A stretch of DNA of 64,000 nt from contig CALEBD010000406.1 in NCBI GenBank assembly GCA_937944945.1, forward strand, positions 89,248 through 153,247, written 5' to 3'. This document shows positions 49,947 to 59,341 of the stretch, piece after piece (the first letter of the stretch is position 1; each line of letters starts with the position of its first letter). This DNA is from an uncultured Clostridium sp. GTDB lineage: Bacteria; Bacillota; Clostridia; Peptostreptococcales; Peptostreptococcaceae. The notes beneath the pieces are model-generated. The model was not told the origin of the DNA, ran no database searches, and was given only the letters and a program-made list of their open reading frames with translations. The position numbers were made by a program, and so were the translations under genes.

Positions 49947-50592
49947 TGTTAATAATAGATTTATAGATTTTCTCAGACTCCTTTAGGAACAACTCTGATA
50001 TGTTTTCGTCAGTAGTAAATTCTTCCATAAAGATTCTTCCGAATTTTATATTGATAATATTCATAGAAGCCATAGCTTCTCCATAAACCCAATCCTTGAA
50101 ACATACATTACTAGCTTCTATTCCAGTATATGTAAGTTTCCTGAGCATACATATAGAGCATATTTTCTTACACTCTTTTCCTATCTCTACTAATTCAGTT
50201 AATTCATCAGGACTAGCCTCTCCTATATCTCCAATCTTACTTAAATAGGCTGAAAATTTGGATTCTGACTCTCTGTCCTTGTAATACACAACAGAGTATA
50301 CCCCACTAAATCGTGGGGCAGATTCTATGTCTAGAACAGCTATTTCAGAATCAGTAATAAATACATCGTCTATGTAATTAAAATAGACATTTCCTAGAAG
50401 AGTAGAATCTTCAAACTCAGTCGGGCATAACATTGCATATGCCTTTGTCCAGGTTTCCTCTTCTATATCCTGAACCTTGTGAGACATATTAATCATTCCT
50501 ATTTCGTATAAACTACACTCATCTGGAACTTGTAATTCCATATCGGCATAGTTACCTCCATAGTAGTACTGTCTGTAGTTAATCTTTTTCAT
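49939..50592 (-). CDS. Hypothetical protein
   Basis: 217 aa, MKKINYRQYYYGGNYADMEL at the start and a CKKICSICMLRKL Cys group near residue 145. No family recognised. It starts 2 nt after the DNA ligase stop. Confidence 0.62.
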   Translation of the reverse strand: MKKINYRQYYYGGNYADMELQVPDECSLYEIGMINMSHKVQDIEEETWTKAYAMLCPTEFEDSTLLGNVYFNYIDDVFITDSEIAVLDIESAPRFSGVYSVVYYKDRESESKFSAYLSKIGDIGEASPDELTELVEIGKECKKICSICMLRKLTYTGIEASNVCFKDWVYGEAMASMNIINIKFGRIFMEEFTTDENISELFLKESEKIYKSIINNE

Positions 50593-50594
50593 TT

Positions 50595-51794
50595 TTACTC
50601 ATAGTCACGAATACACTTTAGAACAGGCTGTAATGGTGTTCCTTCATCAGATAGATAGAAATACTTAACAGTAGCCATCTTTCCAATAAGCTCTTTAAGT
50701 CTTTCTCTATACTGCTGCTTAAGCTCTCTAGAACCCATCGGCTTAGCCTTAAATTCTATACCATCTTCAGTTATTAACGTAAAACACATATCCTCTTCTC
50801 GAAGACCTTCTGATAAGCCAGTAATTTCAAACTCTGCATCTTTGTAGAATTTAAATTTTAGCATATCATTAGTACGCTTGCCGAAGCCATACTCTTTATC
50901 TGGATTTCTACATACTACTCCTTCCCAACCTTCTGAAACATATTGGTTGTGCAGTTTCATAATATTCTCGTACCCAGAGACCTTTTCCTGCGGGACTATT
51001 TGCAATTGTAACTCACCCTCTTCCCAATCTTTATCTGGATTAAATCCAAGATTAAGTTCTTTCTGAAGCTGCTTAAGAATTTCAAGCCTATCAGAGAACT
51101 TCATACTAGGAATCATTATATCGTAAACATAATATTCAAGCCAGTCGCAGTCAACTGCGTTTTTCTCAAGACGAGCTGCTCCACTGATTTGTTGGAGACT
51201 TTTACCATGTCTATACAACTCTCCATCAAGAATGTAAGTGGGATGATTCCTGAAGAACTCAAGCAATCTCTCATTGTTTCGGATATGGCTTGTTGAATAG
51301 TCATAATTTCCCCCACCTCTGGAAGCAGATAGAATCTCACCGTCCTTATAGTAGAAGGAACACCTAACTCCATCAATTTTTCTGCTAGCATACCAATACT
51401 TAACCTTATTGATTGAGGATTCCTTAACTTTATCTGCAGATTTTGCAAGCATGTGCTTTGCAAATCCATTCTGGTCGGTTTTAATGTCTCCATAAAATTC
51501 TTCCAATTGAGTTTCGCTATAAGTTTCGGGATCGTTCTCTAGCTCCTTGTAACCCTTATCTAAATATTTCTTAAGCTCAGACTTAAACTGCAACTCAAGT
51601 TGTTCTCTATGCGTTCTACCAGCTTTTCCTTTAGTAATGACTATTTCTGGTTGCTCTGTCATCTTTCCATGTAGCTGTCCTGTAACTCTATTAATTACAA
51701 ATCCAGCTTTTTCTTCATCCCACTGTTCTGTAGTAGATAAATATACAACTCTAAATTTGCCAGTTGAGGCTTTGCTTAACAAATATTTAATCAT
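50595..51794 (-). CDS. ATP-dependent DNA ligase
   Basis: 399 aa. Motif I ASRKIDGVRCS near residue 136 carries the Lys that takes AMP; motif III YILDGELYRHG, motif IV GWEGVVCRNP and motif V MLKFKFYKD follow, then an OB-fold C-terminus (ECIRDYE end). The N-terminal 120 residues are an extra domain before the adenylation core. It would seal nicks in phage DNA during replication and repair. Confidence 0.9.
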   Translation of the reverse strand: MIKYLLSKASTGKFRVVYLSTTEQWDEEKAGFVINRVTGQLHGKMTEQPEIVITKGKAGRTHREQLELQFKSELKKYLDKGYKELENDPETYSETQLEEFYGDIKTDQNGFAKHMLAKSADKVKESSINKVKYWYASRKIDGVRCSFYYKDGEILSASRGGGNYDYSTSHIRNNERLLEFFRNHPTYILDGELYRHGKSLQQISGAARLEKNAVDCDWLEYYVYDIMIPSMKFSDRLEILKQLQKELNLGFNPDKDWEEGELQLQIVPQEKVSGYENIMKLHNQYVSEGWEGVVCRNPDKEYGFGKRTNDMLKFKFYKDAEFEITGLSEGLREEDMCFTLITEDGIEFKAKPMGSRELKQQYRERLKELIGKMATVKYFYLSDEGTPLQPVLKCIRDYE

Positions 51795-52008
51795 GAATAG
51801 TTACCTTATAATCATCATAGTCTAATACATCATCTAGTCCACTGTAGTCATATTCATTCTCGATTAAGGTTTTCAAAAGCTCTTCATCGCTAACGAACTC
51901 TTCCTCTATATATTTCTTTAGCCATTCTTCCTGTAAATCTTCTCCTAATACAATATTTTTGTGTACTGTAATAGTGACTACTTTCTTTTTAAGTTCTTCT
52001 AGTGTCAT
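51787..52008 (-). CDS. Small acidic hypothetical protein
   Basis: 73 aa, MTLEELKKKVVTITVHKNIV then a strongly acidic tail. Overlaps the ligase start by 8 nt. No family recognised. Confidence 0.6.
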   Translation of the reverse strand: MTLEELKKKVVTITVHKNIVLGEDLQEEWLKKYIEEEFVSDEELLKTLIENEYDYSGLDDVLDYDDYKVTIHD

Positions 52009-52316
52009 TTCTGATAGTCCTTAACTAAGTTCCACAAATCATCTATAGTATCAGTAGGAATTATATTTCCGTCTTCATCATAAGCTTCATTAGGAAGACT
52101 ATTTTTGAATAGTCCAGGCTTCTCAAACAACCACCAATTAACCCAGTCCACTCCTTCATCAGAGAACAATTCCGGAAGTACTGTATTTAAGAATCCCCAA
52201 CCGAGTTCGGATATAGGAAGTTCAAACAAATCAATTCCAAAATCAGACCATCTATCCAATTCCTTAGAATAGTTCTGGGCATTTTCAATAAGCTTTACAA
52301 ATCCTTCTTTAGTCAT
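52005..52316 (-). CDS. Hypothetical protein
   Basis: 103 aa from ATG 52316 (MTKEGFVKLIENAQNYSKEL); a longer frame has a weaker start within the upstream gene. Trp-rich middle DWVNWWLFEKPG. I recall phage proteins with this EL-DRW-SDFGIDLFELP opening but no function for them. Confidence 0.65.
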   Translation of the reverse strand: MTKEGFVKLIENAQNYSKELDRWSDFGIDLFELPISELGWGFLNTVLPELFSDEGVDWVNWWLFEKPGLFKNSLPNEAYDEDGNIIPTDTIDDLWNLVKDYQK

Positions 52317-52324
52317 AGTAGTAA

Positions 52325-52645
52325 TTATTTTAATATTCTTTTTGTAATATCTGTCTTCCAACCGCAATCGCACTCCTCGGCTGCTATCTTAAATGATTCC
52401 TCTAGGTCTCCACTTTCCATATACTCTGCAATTAATATATCAGTGTCTACATCGTATTTATCAACAATTCTTTCAGTGACTATCTTAACTGCAACACCTT
52501 CGAGTTCGTCATAGATAACATCTTCCAACTTACTCATTAATTCATCCCATTCATCACTTAGTTTAGCTGTGGTAGACTTGCTGTCTTCTTCTCTCATAGT
52601 TTCTTCGAGTTCTAATATTTTAGACCTCAATTCCTCTTTAGTCAT
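52325..52645 (-). CDS. Hypothetical helical protein
   Basis: 106 aa, [20 protein letters not shown]; acidic and helical, with ECDCGWKTDITK near the end. No family recognised. Confidence 0.6.
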   Translation of the reverse strand: MTKEELRSKILELEETMREEDSKSTTAKLSDEWDELMSKLEDVIYDELEGVAVKIVTERIVDKYDVDTDILIAEYMESGDLEESFKIAAEECDCGWKTDITKRILK

Positions 52646-52887
52646 GGTACTTTTAATACATTTTTAACAACAATTTCCTTTTTCATCTTACCAAATTGCT
52701 TCTCGATTTCTTCTGGAATATTCACTCGTATATCCATTAGAGAAGTTAGATACTTGACTTTGTCTCTTGTATCATCAATAAAGTGATAATTAGTTTTGAT
52801 TTGATTACTAATGTCCTCAACTCTCCGCATGAGACAAAGTATTAGGGCTAAATTACATAACCCCAATACCATTAATATCCATATCAT
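52642..52887 (-). CDS. Small membrane-anchored coiled-coil protein
   Basis: 81 aa. A hydrophobic N-terminal anchor ([20 protein letters not shown]) is followed by a charged helical region, the organisation of a one-span membrane protein. Overlaps dUTPase by 4 nt. Function unknown. Confidence 0.65.
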   Translation of the reverse strand: MIWILMVLGLCNLALILCLMRRVEDISNQIKTNYHFIDDTRDKVKYLTSLMDIRVNIPEEIEKQFGKMKKEIVVKNVLKVP

Positions 52888-53465
52888 ACTCCGGTATGTC
52901 CAAATCCCCCTTCTCCTCGTTCAGTGGAAGGTAATTCTTCAACAACTTCCCATTCTATAGTTTCATGCTTAGCAATAACTATTTGGGCAATTCTTTCTCC
53001 ATCAGTAATTCTAACTGGGACATTAGAAGTGTTCACTAATACAACTCCAATCTCTCCTCTGTAGTCGGCGTCAATGGTTCCAGGTGAATTAAGGACAGTA
53101 AGTCCCAATTTTAATGCAAGACCGCTTCGTGGTCGAACTTGCGCCTCGTAACCCTTAGGTAAAGCTATAAACAATCCAGTCGGAATCAAACATCTACCTC
53201 CGGGCTTTATTTCAATAGTAGAAGCAACGGGAATACTAGGAACTCTTCTATCAGTAAGATTTCCTTCCTTGTCTACCACAAATGGACCATTTGGATCTTC
53301 AATTTTACTAATAGCTACAACATCAGCATCGAAAAAGAATTTCTCAGGCTTATTGTCTACTAACTTAATTCTACTAAAGTCTCCTCTAATATCTATACCT
53401 GCTGATAAGGGAGTTTCATACTGAGGAAGTTGATGTCTTGATTTATTAATTATGAGTACTTTCAT
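52884..53465 (-). CDS. dut: Trimeric dUTPase
   Basis: 193 aa. All five motifs can be followed: [38 protein letters not shown] and the C-terminal [10 protein letters not shown] arm. It hydrolyses dUTP to dUMP, lowering uracil in DNA and feeding ThyX. It is longer than usual (about 150 aa) because of an insertion after motif 1 (about residues 35-75). It overlaps the NMN adenylyltransferase gene by 20 nt. Confidence 0.92.
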   Translation of the reverse strand: MKVLIINKSRHQLPQYETPLSAGIDIRGDFSRIKLVDNKPEKFFFDADVVAISKIEDPNGPFVVDKEGNLTDRRVPSIPVASTIEIKPGGRCLIPTGLFIALPKGYEAQVRPRSGLALKLGLTVLNSPGTIDADYRGEIGVVLVNTSNVPVRITDGERIAQIVIAKHETIEWEVVEELPSTERGEGGFGHTGV

Positions 53466-53999
53466 GTAATAAAATAAATTCAGTTAAATAAAATCTTGCA
53501 TCTATAACACACTTAGGAACTAGTCCTTCTAGGCTTAAATTAGATCTTAGGGCATCTCTTACAACAGTAGCCGATATACCTTCTTCTACCTGTTCTCTTG
53601 CCATGAGAGTCATTGATATATAACCCTTCAGCATAAACTTTGGAAACCATGTTGTAATAATTTCGTATCCATCGCTATAGTAGATATTAAAATGGACTCT
53701 TTTATAATACTAACTATGTTAGCATATAAATAGAATCCCCAATCCTGAGAGTTATCAGACTCATCAGTCAAATCATTAAGAGGCTGAATGATACATCTAC
53801 TAAGTAAACCTTCGTCCTCTAAGGCAGTTTCTAGTAATTTTATCCTAACCTTTATAGGAATAGGATTACGCTTGTTTACTTTATCAGCACTACCAACTAA
53901 CAAAAGAACCTTATCGTTCTCTGAACAAGCTTTTTTAATTAAAGCTAGGTGCCCATTGTGAATGGGCTGAAACCTAGCTAAAATAACTCCATATTTCAT
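53446..53999 (-). CDS. NMN adenylyltransferase-like protein, interrupted by a one-base frameshift
   Basis: The first frame (ATG 53999 to TGA 53628) encodes the nucleotidyltransferase core: [17 protein letters not shown] with the HxGH motif near residue 14, LLVGSADK and [14 protein letters not shown]. After IIKES it leaves frame. The -1 frame continues as [20 protein letters not shown] and [14 protein letters not shown], the expected C-terminal ISxT-x-x-R block, to TAA 53446. Adding one base at the GG/CC pair 53694-53695 yields one protein of about 183 aa. It would make NAD+ from NMN and ATP. Error, mutation and recoding cannot be told apart here; no classical slippery heptamer is present. Confidence 0.78.
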
Positions 54000-54301
54000 T
54001 TCTGATCTTTTGGTTTTATCTCTGTTGTTTTAATTATTTCCCTAAAGTCGAGCAATTTCCAGTTCTGCCTCTTATACTTCTTATGGTCTTGTGAAAAATC
54101 TTTTAAATCAGATTTGTTACAGAACAAAGCAAAGGCATAATCAACAATAATCTCAGAAATCTTTTCATAATTCTGTTCCTTGTTTGTAGTCAGGTTGAGA
54201 ATTACATCATCAATCTCTAAGTCTGGACAATTATACTTAGCTGGAATATAATTTTTGTCGTTGTAATATACACAAACGATGTTAGTAAATTTTCTTATCA
54301 T
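53996..54301 (-). CDS. Hypothetical protein
   Basis: 101 aa, MIRKFTNIVCVYYNDKNYIP at the start, basic C-terminus. ATGA-type overlaps. No family recognised. Confidence 0.6.
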   Translation of the reverse strand: MIRKFTNIVCVYYNDKNYIPAKYNCPDLEIDDVILNLTTNKEQNYEKISEIIVDYAFALFCNKSDLKDFSQDHKKYKRQNWKLLDFREIIKTTEIKPKDQK

Positions 54302-54639
54302 ACACTTAATTCGTAGAGTCTTATTGGAGTAAATTCAAATATAAACCACTCTCCATCTGCATCCTGGAACATACTAGAGTCCCAATCTATCATGGTAATT
54401 CTCTGTATTATCTTAGTCGGCTCACTATCAATAATTAGAGGAAGCTCAACCTTAAACGCTCCAGTTATCCCTTCGTACACTTTACCAGCGCCTGACCTAT
54501 GACTAACTTTAATCATTCCGTGCTTGGAGTGCAAGAGATTTTCTTCTTCTTCAGTAAAGTCCTTGAAGATATTCTCTTCAAGTCCTTTTATCAGAAGTTT
54601 CTTCCTTTCAATAATATCTTTAACCTTCAATTCTACCAT
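54298..54639 (-). CDS. Hypothetical protein
   Basis: 113 aa; helical N-terminus, then beta-rich with WDSSMFQDADGEWFIFEF. No family recognised. Overlaps the next gene upstream by 20 nt. Confidence 0.6.
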   Translation of the reverse strand: MVELKVKDIIERKKLLIKGLEENIFKDFTEEEENLLHSKHGMIKVSHRSGAGKVYEGITGAFKVELPLIIDSEPTKIIQRITMIDWDSSMFQDADGEWFIFEFTPIRLYELSV

Positions 54640-54919
54640 ACACTACAGGATTATTTAATGCTTTCATTATCTCTTCTATGGTACAAGTATTAGCTTCACT
54701 GTAGAATGCCATTACTGGAGCTGCATCATTATCAATTAATACAGCAAATGGAGTATGTCTAGCGCTAAAACCTCCCTTAAGCTTGAAGGCGTTTTTACGT
54801 TCCTTAAACAAGCCTTCATGGTAAGTTTGTAATTCTACTAAAGGATATTTAGAAAGAACCTTTTTTAATTCGTCAACCAGATGTTGACTGTTATCATCAT
54901 ATGCAACCTTAAGAATCAT
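54620..54919 (-). CDS. Hypothetical protein
   Basis: 99 aa from ATG 54919 (MILKVAYDDNSQHLVDELKK). The middle FSARHTPFAVLIDNDAAPVM is reminiscent of small thioredoxin-fold or substrate-binding proteins but has no Cys pair. It lies next to NrdG; no family assigned. Confidence 0.6.
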   Translation of the reverse strand: MILKVAYDDNSQHLVDELKKVLSKYPLVELQTYHEGLFKERKNAFKLKGGFSARHTPFAVLIDNDAAPVMAFYSEANTCTIEEIMKALNNPVVYGRIEG

Positions 54920-55410
54920 TTCCAAAAACGTGATGTTATGTCTTTAACTATGGGTTTTCCACAGCTATTATCTATATGAAGCATAACTTGATTAGTTGTC
55001 TTACTATTTAAAGGCCCGTTTTCTTCAATATATGGACCTAGCTTGATATAATCGAAATGCTTCATATTCACGTGCTCTGATAGTTCTTGTCTACCTGAGT
55101 ACCATGCCACTTTTAAATTCGGATAATAATCTTTAACAAAACTAGCTAACACATTTACTAAGTGAGGGTCAGAATCCCCTCCCATAAATGCTATACACGA
55201 AATACCATCTGTAATTAGTTCGTCTAGATGAATAATGTAATCATCAGAGAACCCCTGCGGATATTCAATTAATGGTTTACCTATATCTTCGGCTAGGTAT
55301 TGACTATGACATCCTTTACAATGACAAGGACAGTTAGATATATTTATAGCTAATGTAATCTCATCCGGAATTTCCTGAAAGACTACTCTGGCATCAACAT
55401 ATTTAAGCAT
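54916..55410 (-). CDS. nrdG: Anaerobic ribonucleotide reductase activase NrdG
   Basis: 164 aa from ATG 55410. The radical SAM cluster motif CxxxCxxC is present as CPCHCKGC near residue 28, followed by the activase-typical FMGGDSDPH. It uses S-adenosylmethionine to place the glycyl radical on NrdD (56402-58570). Separated from NrdD by two small genes rather than directly adjacent. Its presence implies nucleotide synthesis under anoxia, as expected for a gut host. Confidence 0.87.
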   Translation of the reverse strand: MLKYVDARVVFQEIPDEITLAINISNCPCHCKGCHSQYLAEDIGKPLIEYPQGFSDDYIIHLDELITDGISCIAFMGGDSDPHLVNVLASFVKDYYPNLKVAWYSGRQELSEHVNMKHFDYIKLGPYIEENGPLNSKTTNQVMLHIDNSCGKPIVKDITSRFWK

Positions 55411-56068
55411 ACTCCTCAATCTTTTTAGTTTCTGTATCTAATATAAAAGGTCTTCTTACGTCTAAGCAAGCAAACTTGTCAGTAATAATGGGTTCTGATT
55501 CCAATTGAGTATGCCCAAATATTTGATAATATGTAGACTCTCTATCTCCTTCTCTGACATCGCTCCATACCATACTGCCTGTATTAGACCACCCTCCTCT
55601 CATACGAGATACTTCCCATAGGAAGCCAACTAGAAAGTCCTCAGGCTTAGTAATTAGGTCAGTAATAGTAAAATCCATACTCTTTAACCAATCATTAGTA
55701 ACTCCAGCATGAGTATATAGAATACCTTCCGAGAAGTATTTGAGTTGGAATAGAGACTTGAAATTCTCAAACATTTCCTTAATTAGCTCTGCATTAGCGT
55801 AATCATACCTAGAAGCACTTCCGAAATCATAGCAATAAGCACAGTCGTGATTTCCAAGGAGTAGTATTACCTTATCGGGATTATCAACTTTGAATTGGAT
55901 AATCTCTTTAAACTCCTCTATCGCATTCTCTCTAGTAATACCTTCATAACCATATGGGTCGAGGTAGTCCCCTAAAAAGACTACCTTATCCACACTATTA
56001 ATCTTCTCTTTTGCTTTTCTCCAGAATGGTCTACCGTGAACATCTGGAATAATTAAAACTTTACTCAT
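55403..56068 (-). CDS. Metallophosphoesterase
   Basis: 221 aa. IPDVHGRPFW, FLGDYLDPYG, LLGNHDCAYC, THAGV and FGHTQLE give the full set of the PP2A/PrpA-like branch of calcineurin-type phosphatases, so a protein phosphatase or nucleotide hydrolase activity is possible. It lies between nrdD and nrdG. Third enzyme of this superfamily in the window. Confidence 0.87.
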   Translation of the reverse strand: MSKVLIIPDVHGRPFWRKAKEKINSVDKVVFLGDYLDPYGYEGITRENAIEEFKEIIQFKVDNPDKVILLLGNHDCAYCYDFGSASRYDYANAELIKEMFENFKSLFQLKYFSEGILYTHAGVTNDWLKSMDFTITDLITKPEDFLVGFLWEVSRMRGGWSNTGSMVWSDVREGDRESTYYQIFGHTQLESEPIITDKFACLDVRRPFILDTETKKIEEYA

Positions 56069-56409
56069 ACACCTTTATCAATTCTATAATGTGCTTTTTC
56101 ATCGTATTTCCACGCATTACATCTTTCTTTATTTCCTCTACAATAATACCCGAAGTCTGCACAAGTCAAGCAATCTTTACATAAGTTTTCTTTAGCATAT
56201 TCAAGATATATTTGTCTCTTCTTTTCTTCGTCATTCCCATAAAATACTAAGGTATAAACGGTTCTATCAACTGAGCATCCAGGTCCTGCAAAAGTTTTAG
56301 CTTGTCTAGATACTATATGAGATAGATTAAAATGTTTAATAACTTGCATTTCATTAAGGAACTTCTCCAGCTCAGCAGCTGTTCCTACAAACTCTTCTAT
56401 TTTATACAT
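56065..56409 (-). CDS. Small Cys-rich protein next to NrdD
   Basis: 114 aa. C-terminal half contains CKDCLTCADFGYYCRG and ERCNAW, enough for a zinc or iron-sulfur site. Overlaps the end of nrdD by 8 nt and the phosphoesterase by 4 nt. A role with ribonucleotide reductase is only a guess from position. Confidence 0.65.
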   Translation of the reverse strand: MYKIEEFVGTAAELEKFLNEMQVIKHFNLSHIVSRQAKTFAGPGCSVDRTVYTLVFYGNDEEKKRQIYLEYAKENLCKDCLTCADFGYYCRGNKERCNAWKYDEKAHYRIDKGV

Positions 56410-58570
56410 TTTTTGAATATGTTCTTCTTTCAGCTTCTATTCTTCTATCCTTACCAAAAGCAGTGATAGGTCTTAGATAGCCAATAATTCTGGTATATTG
56501 AGTAATATGTTCACTTCCACATTTAGGACATACCTTAATGGGAGCTTTCACAATATGTTTACAATCCTCGCACTTACTATTAGGAATATTGAACGTGAAG
56601 TAATTAGTTCCTTGCTGAATAGCAAAGTCTATAAGCTTCAAGTATTGCTCCTTAGACAGATGTTCCTCCAAGTTAATGTGAGCTGCACTACCTCCATCTG
56701 TATACTGATAAGTCTGCCTTCCATGAAGTATAAACTTATCCAACACTGATGTATCATCATGGGCATTATAGAAGTAACTATTGTATAGATTCCTATCTTC
56801 AGGAACCCAATAGCCATCTGCTTTATCCCATTTATAATTCTTACCACCAAGTCCCTCTGCTGGAACGACTTCAGAATTAAATAAGAAGGGGCGCTTTTTG
56901 TCATGGATAGAATGAAGTTTATTCTGCTCTTTTATTGTTCCAAGTATGAGCTGTAAAAACTCAAAATATTCTGGATTATTAGATACCTTCATTCCTAAGA
57001 ACTCAGCAGCTTCATTCAGACCATTTAGCCCAATAGTACTATATAGGTCTTTGATGTTTATATAACCTCCATTTGAAGAAGCAAACATCTTCTTATCCTC
57101 CCACTCATAGAGCATGGTCTTATAGGTAATGTGATACTTGTATACTCTCTCTAGAATATCTATTAGATATTTTTTGAGTAGGGCAACATTATCTTTACAA
57201 TGCAAGAGATTTTTGTCTCCATCTTCACTCCACCAAGTAGTTTCTTGTCTAGCCCAATCTTGGACAATTCTGTTAATATTCAGAGTAATAACATTACAAG
57301 AACCTGTCTTTACACCAGTCATACCAGAGGTAGGACTAAATGTATTTTCAGCTAATTCATTACGAAGACGACAACAAGATGCAAGACTATCTGCACTGTC
57401 TGAGATATAGGTAAAGAAACTATGACCTTGAGAATACATTTCTGCACATAAGTCTTTATAGTTCTTATCTATAATGTCTTTGCCGTCATGCACCATAGCA
57501 AAGGTTTCTACTGGAAATGTCAGAACTTGTTTCAAGCGAAGTTTATTAAACCAAGACATGAACAATCTCTGTAAAGTATCAATTGCTACCCATTCTGGCT
57601 TAGTTCCGTCTGGATAGTAAAATTCTCCAAATAGAGATTCAAAATAGGTCTTATCGTAGTACGAAACATTAGTAAAGGGAGATTGATAACTTCTGTTTCC
57701 AGCAGGTTGATTAATTCCCCAAACAAACTGTTTAAAAGCTTTAAGGATGGAGTCTTCGATAGTTCTCTTAATAAGAGAATGTTCCGAAGTACATATACAA
57801 TCGAGCTTCTCATACCACTTTTCTCCGTATTCAGCAATAATATAATAGTTAAGTGCAATAAAATAGCTACCTACAGCAACTGCTCCTTTACATTGAGAAG
57901 ACAATAGAAATACTAAGTTAGTAACCTGTCCACTAAATGACTGCAAATCATTAGGAGGGCCAGGAGTAACTCCGTCAATATTACCTACTCCCTCTAACAT
58001 TAGAGGATATAACGAGACTGCCATACAATACTGTTTAAGTACTGATGTAGAAGCCTCATCGTGAGTATAAATAATATGACTGTCTAGGTCTCTAGAATAT
58101 TGAGAAGAGAGTTCGGGATAAAGAAGCTTTAATTTCTTCTTCATACGATAGCGCTGAATTTCTCTGTTCTCGCGCTTTCTATCTTCACTCTCTAATGTAG
58201 CAACGTTCTTAGATACAACATTAGCATTTCCATCTGTTTCAGATGAAGTAGCTGCATTTTCGGAACTATTAATATAGTTATCTTGATAACTAATCTTAGC
58301 TATGATTTCTCTAAGTCTAGATTGTTCACTTCTATACTGAGAATATGCTGAGGCTACATCATCGTAACCATAGTCCCTCAAGGTTTCTATTACTACGTCC
58401 TGAATCTCTTCTATAGTAATGCCGTCCCATAAATGCATATCAGCCACCATAGCTGTAATGACTTCTTTATTTTCTTCAGGACAGCAAGCATTAAATGCTT
58501 TAGATATTGCTTCTACTATCTTATTACCGTCAAATTCCTGTAAACTTCCGTCTCTCTTTACTACTTGCAT
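56402..58570 (-). CDS. nrdD: Anaerobic ribonucleoside-triphosphate reductase NrdD
   Basis: 722 aa. N-terminal ATP-cone (VVKRDGSLQEFDGNKIVEAI), catalytic barrel with paired Cys (SCCRLRNELAE), a zinc site CEDC...CPKCG near residue 665-685, and the glycyl-radical loop RIIGYLRPITAFG at the C-terminus. It reduces NTPs to dNTPs under anoxia after activation by NrdG. The region around residues 105-140 is Ser/Asn-rich and looks like a linker insertion. It follows the 58572 gene by 1 nt. Confidence 0.93.
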   Translation of the reverse strand: MQVVKRDGSLQEFDGNKIVEAISKAFNACCPEENKEVITAMVADMHLWDGITIEEIQDVVIETLRDYGYDDVASAYSQYRSEQSRLREIIAKISYQDNYINSSENAATSSETDGNANVVSKNVATLESEDRKRENREIQRYRMKKKLKLLYPELSSQYSRDLDSHIIYTHDEASTSVLKQYCMAVSLYPLMLEGVGNIDGVTPGPPNDLQSFSGQVTNLVFLLSSQCKGAVAVGSYFIALNYYIIAEYGEKWYEKLDCICTSEHSLIKRTIEDSILKAFKQFVWGINQPAGNRSYQSPFTNVSYYDKTYFESLFGEFYYPDGTKPEWVAIDTLQRLFMSWFNKLRLKQVLTFPVETFAMVHDGKDIIDKNYKDLCAEMYSQGHSFFTYISDSADSLASCCRLRNELAENTFSPTSGMTGVKTGSCNVITLNINRIVQDWARQETTWWSEDGDKNLLHCKDNVALLKKYLIDILERVYKYHITYKTMLYEWEDKKMFASSNGGYINIKDLYSTIGLNGLNEAAEFLGMKVSNNPEYFEFLQLILGTIKEQNKLHSIHDKKRPFLFNSEVVPAEGLGGKNYKWDKADGYWVPEDRNLYNSYFYNAHDDTSVLDKFILHGRQTYQYTDGGSAAHINLEEHLSKEQYLKLIDFAIQQGTNYFTFNIPNSKCEDCKHIVKAPIKVCPKCGSEHITQYTRIIGYLRPITAFGKDRRIEAERRTYSKNV

Positions 58571-58571
58571 A

Positions 58572-59339
58572 TTAAATACCCATTACGTCCTTAATTAACA
58601 ATGTCTTCTCGAATTTATTTACTAAGTCTCTCTTATCCTGGGTAATCAAGTCAGTAAATGCGTTATACACGGTAAATCCATCTACAACATTGTCTGTTGT
58701 ATAATACTTAGATTTTTCATCATAAAACAAATCTTTATAAACATCAATCGGAGCAGATTCAGCTAATTTTACAGAACCAAATCCCATGTTGATTTTAGAA
58801 TTGATGCAGTTGTCAACCCAGTGACCTAGGTCAGCATATATATCATCTTTCTTATACTCCATCTCTGAAAGTTTCTTAAGCATTAAGTTGGTTTCATCTG
58901 TCATCGACATAGCATTTCTTAAGAAGCTATAGTTAATAGCAGATTCTGGCTCTAGCTCAGAAACATTTAACATTTCTGGATTAAATACACACAAGTTTAG
59001 ACAAGCCATATTTAAAGCTCCTACATAGAACTTAACTAATGGTTTACGAGTATCAAGGGCATAAATCATACTAATTACTCTTTTATGATTATCCCAAGCA
59101 TATTCGTCCGGCAAAACACCTTGAATCCAAACTCTATTGTATATTACATCATCAAAATTAATCTCCCCATCTTTAGTAAGCGATATTTGGTCAGCAGGCT
59201 TAGCATTAATGATAAAATTATCAGTCATTTTAGATACTCTATCTATAAACGGAGTTACATAGGCTTCAGTAGTAAAATACTCTTTATCCTTAATTCTAGT
59301 TGCTTTCCCTTGCATCAATTGTTCAATCGTCAATTCCAT
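58572..59339 (-). CDS. Conserved-looking hypothetical protein
   Basis: 255 aa, opening MELTIEQLMQGKATRIKDKE, with DQISLTKDGEINFDDVIYNRV and a long helical C-terminal half. Its composition and place next to nrdD suggest a DNA- or nucleotide-related early protein, but I cannot name a family. Confidence 0.68.
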   Translation of the reverse strand: MELTIEQLMQGKATRIKDKEYFTTEAYVTPFIDRVSKMTDNFIINAKPADQISLTKDGEINFDDVIYNRVWIQGVLPDEYAWDNHKRVISMIYALDTRKPLVKFYVGALNMACLNLCVFNPEMLNVSELEPESAINYSFLRNAMSMTDETNLMLKKLSEMEYKKDDIYADLGHWVDNCINSKINMGFGSVKLAESAPIDVYKDLFYDEKSKYYTTDNVVDGFTVYNAFTDLITQDKRDLVNKFEKTLLIKDVMGI

Positions 59340-59341
59340 AT

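Noticed and set aside
53628..53720. Programmed -1 frameshifting in the NMN adenylyltransferase gene
   Set aside because: No X-XXY-YYZ slippery heptamer and no obvious downstream pseudoknot; a simple one-base deletion or assembly error explains it better.
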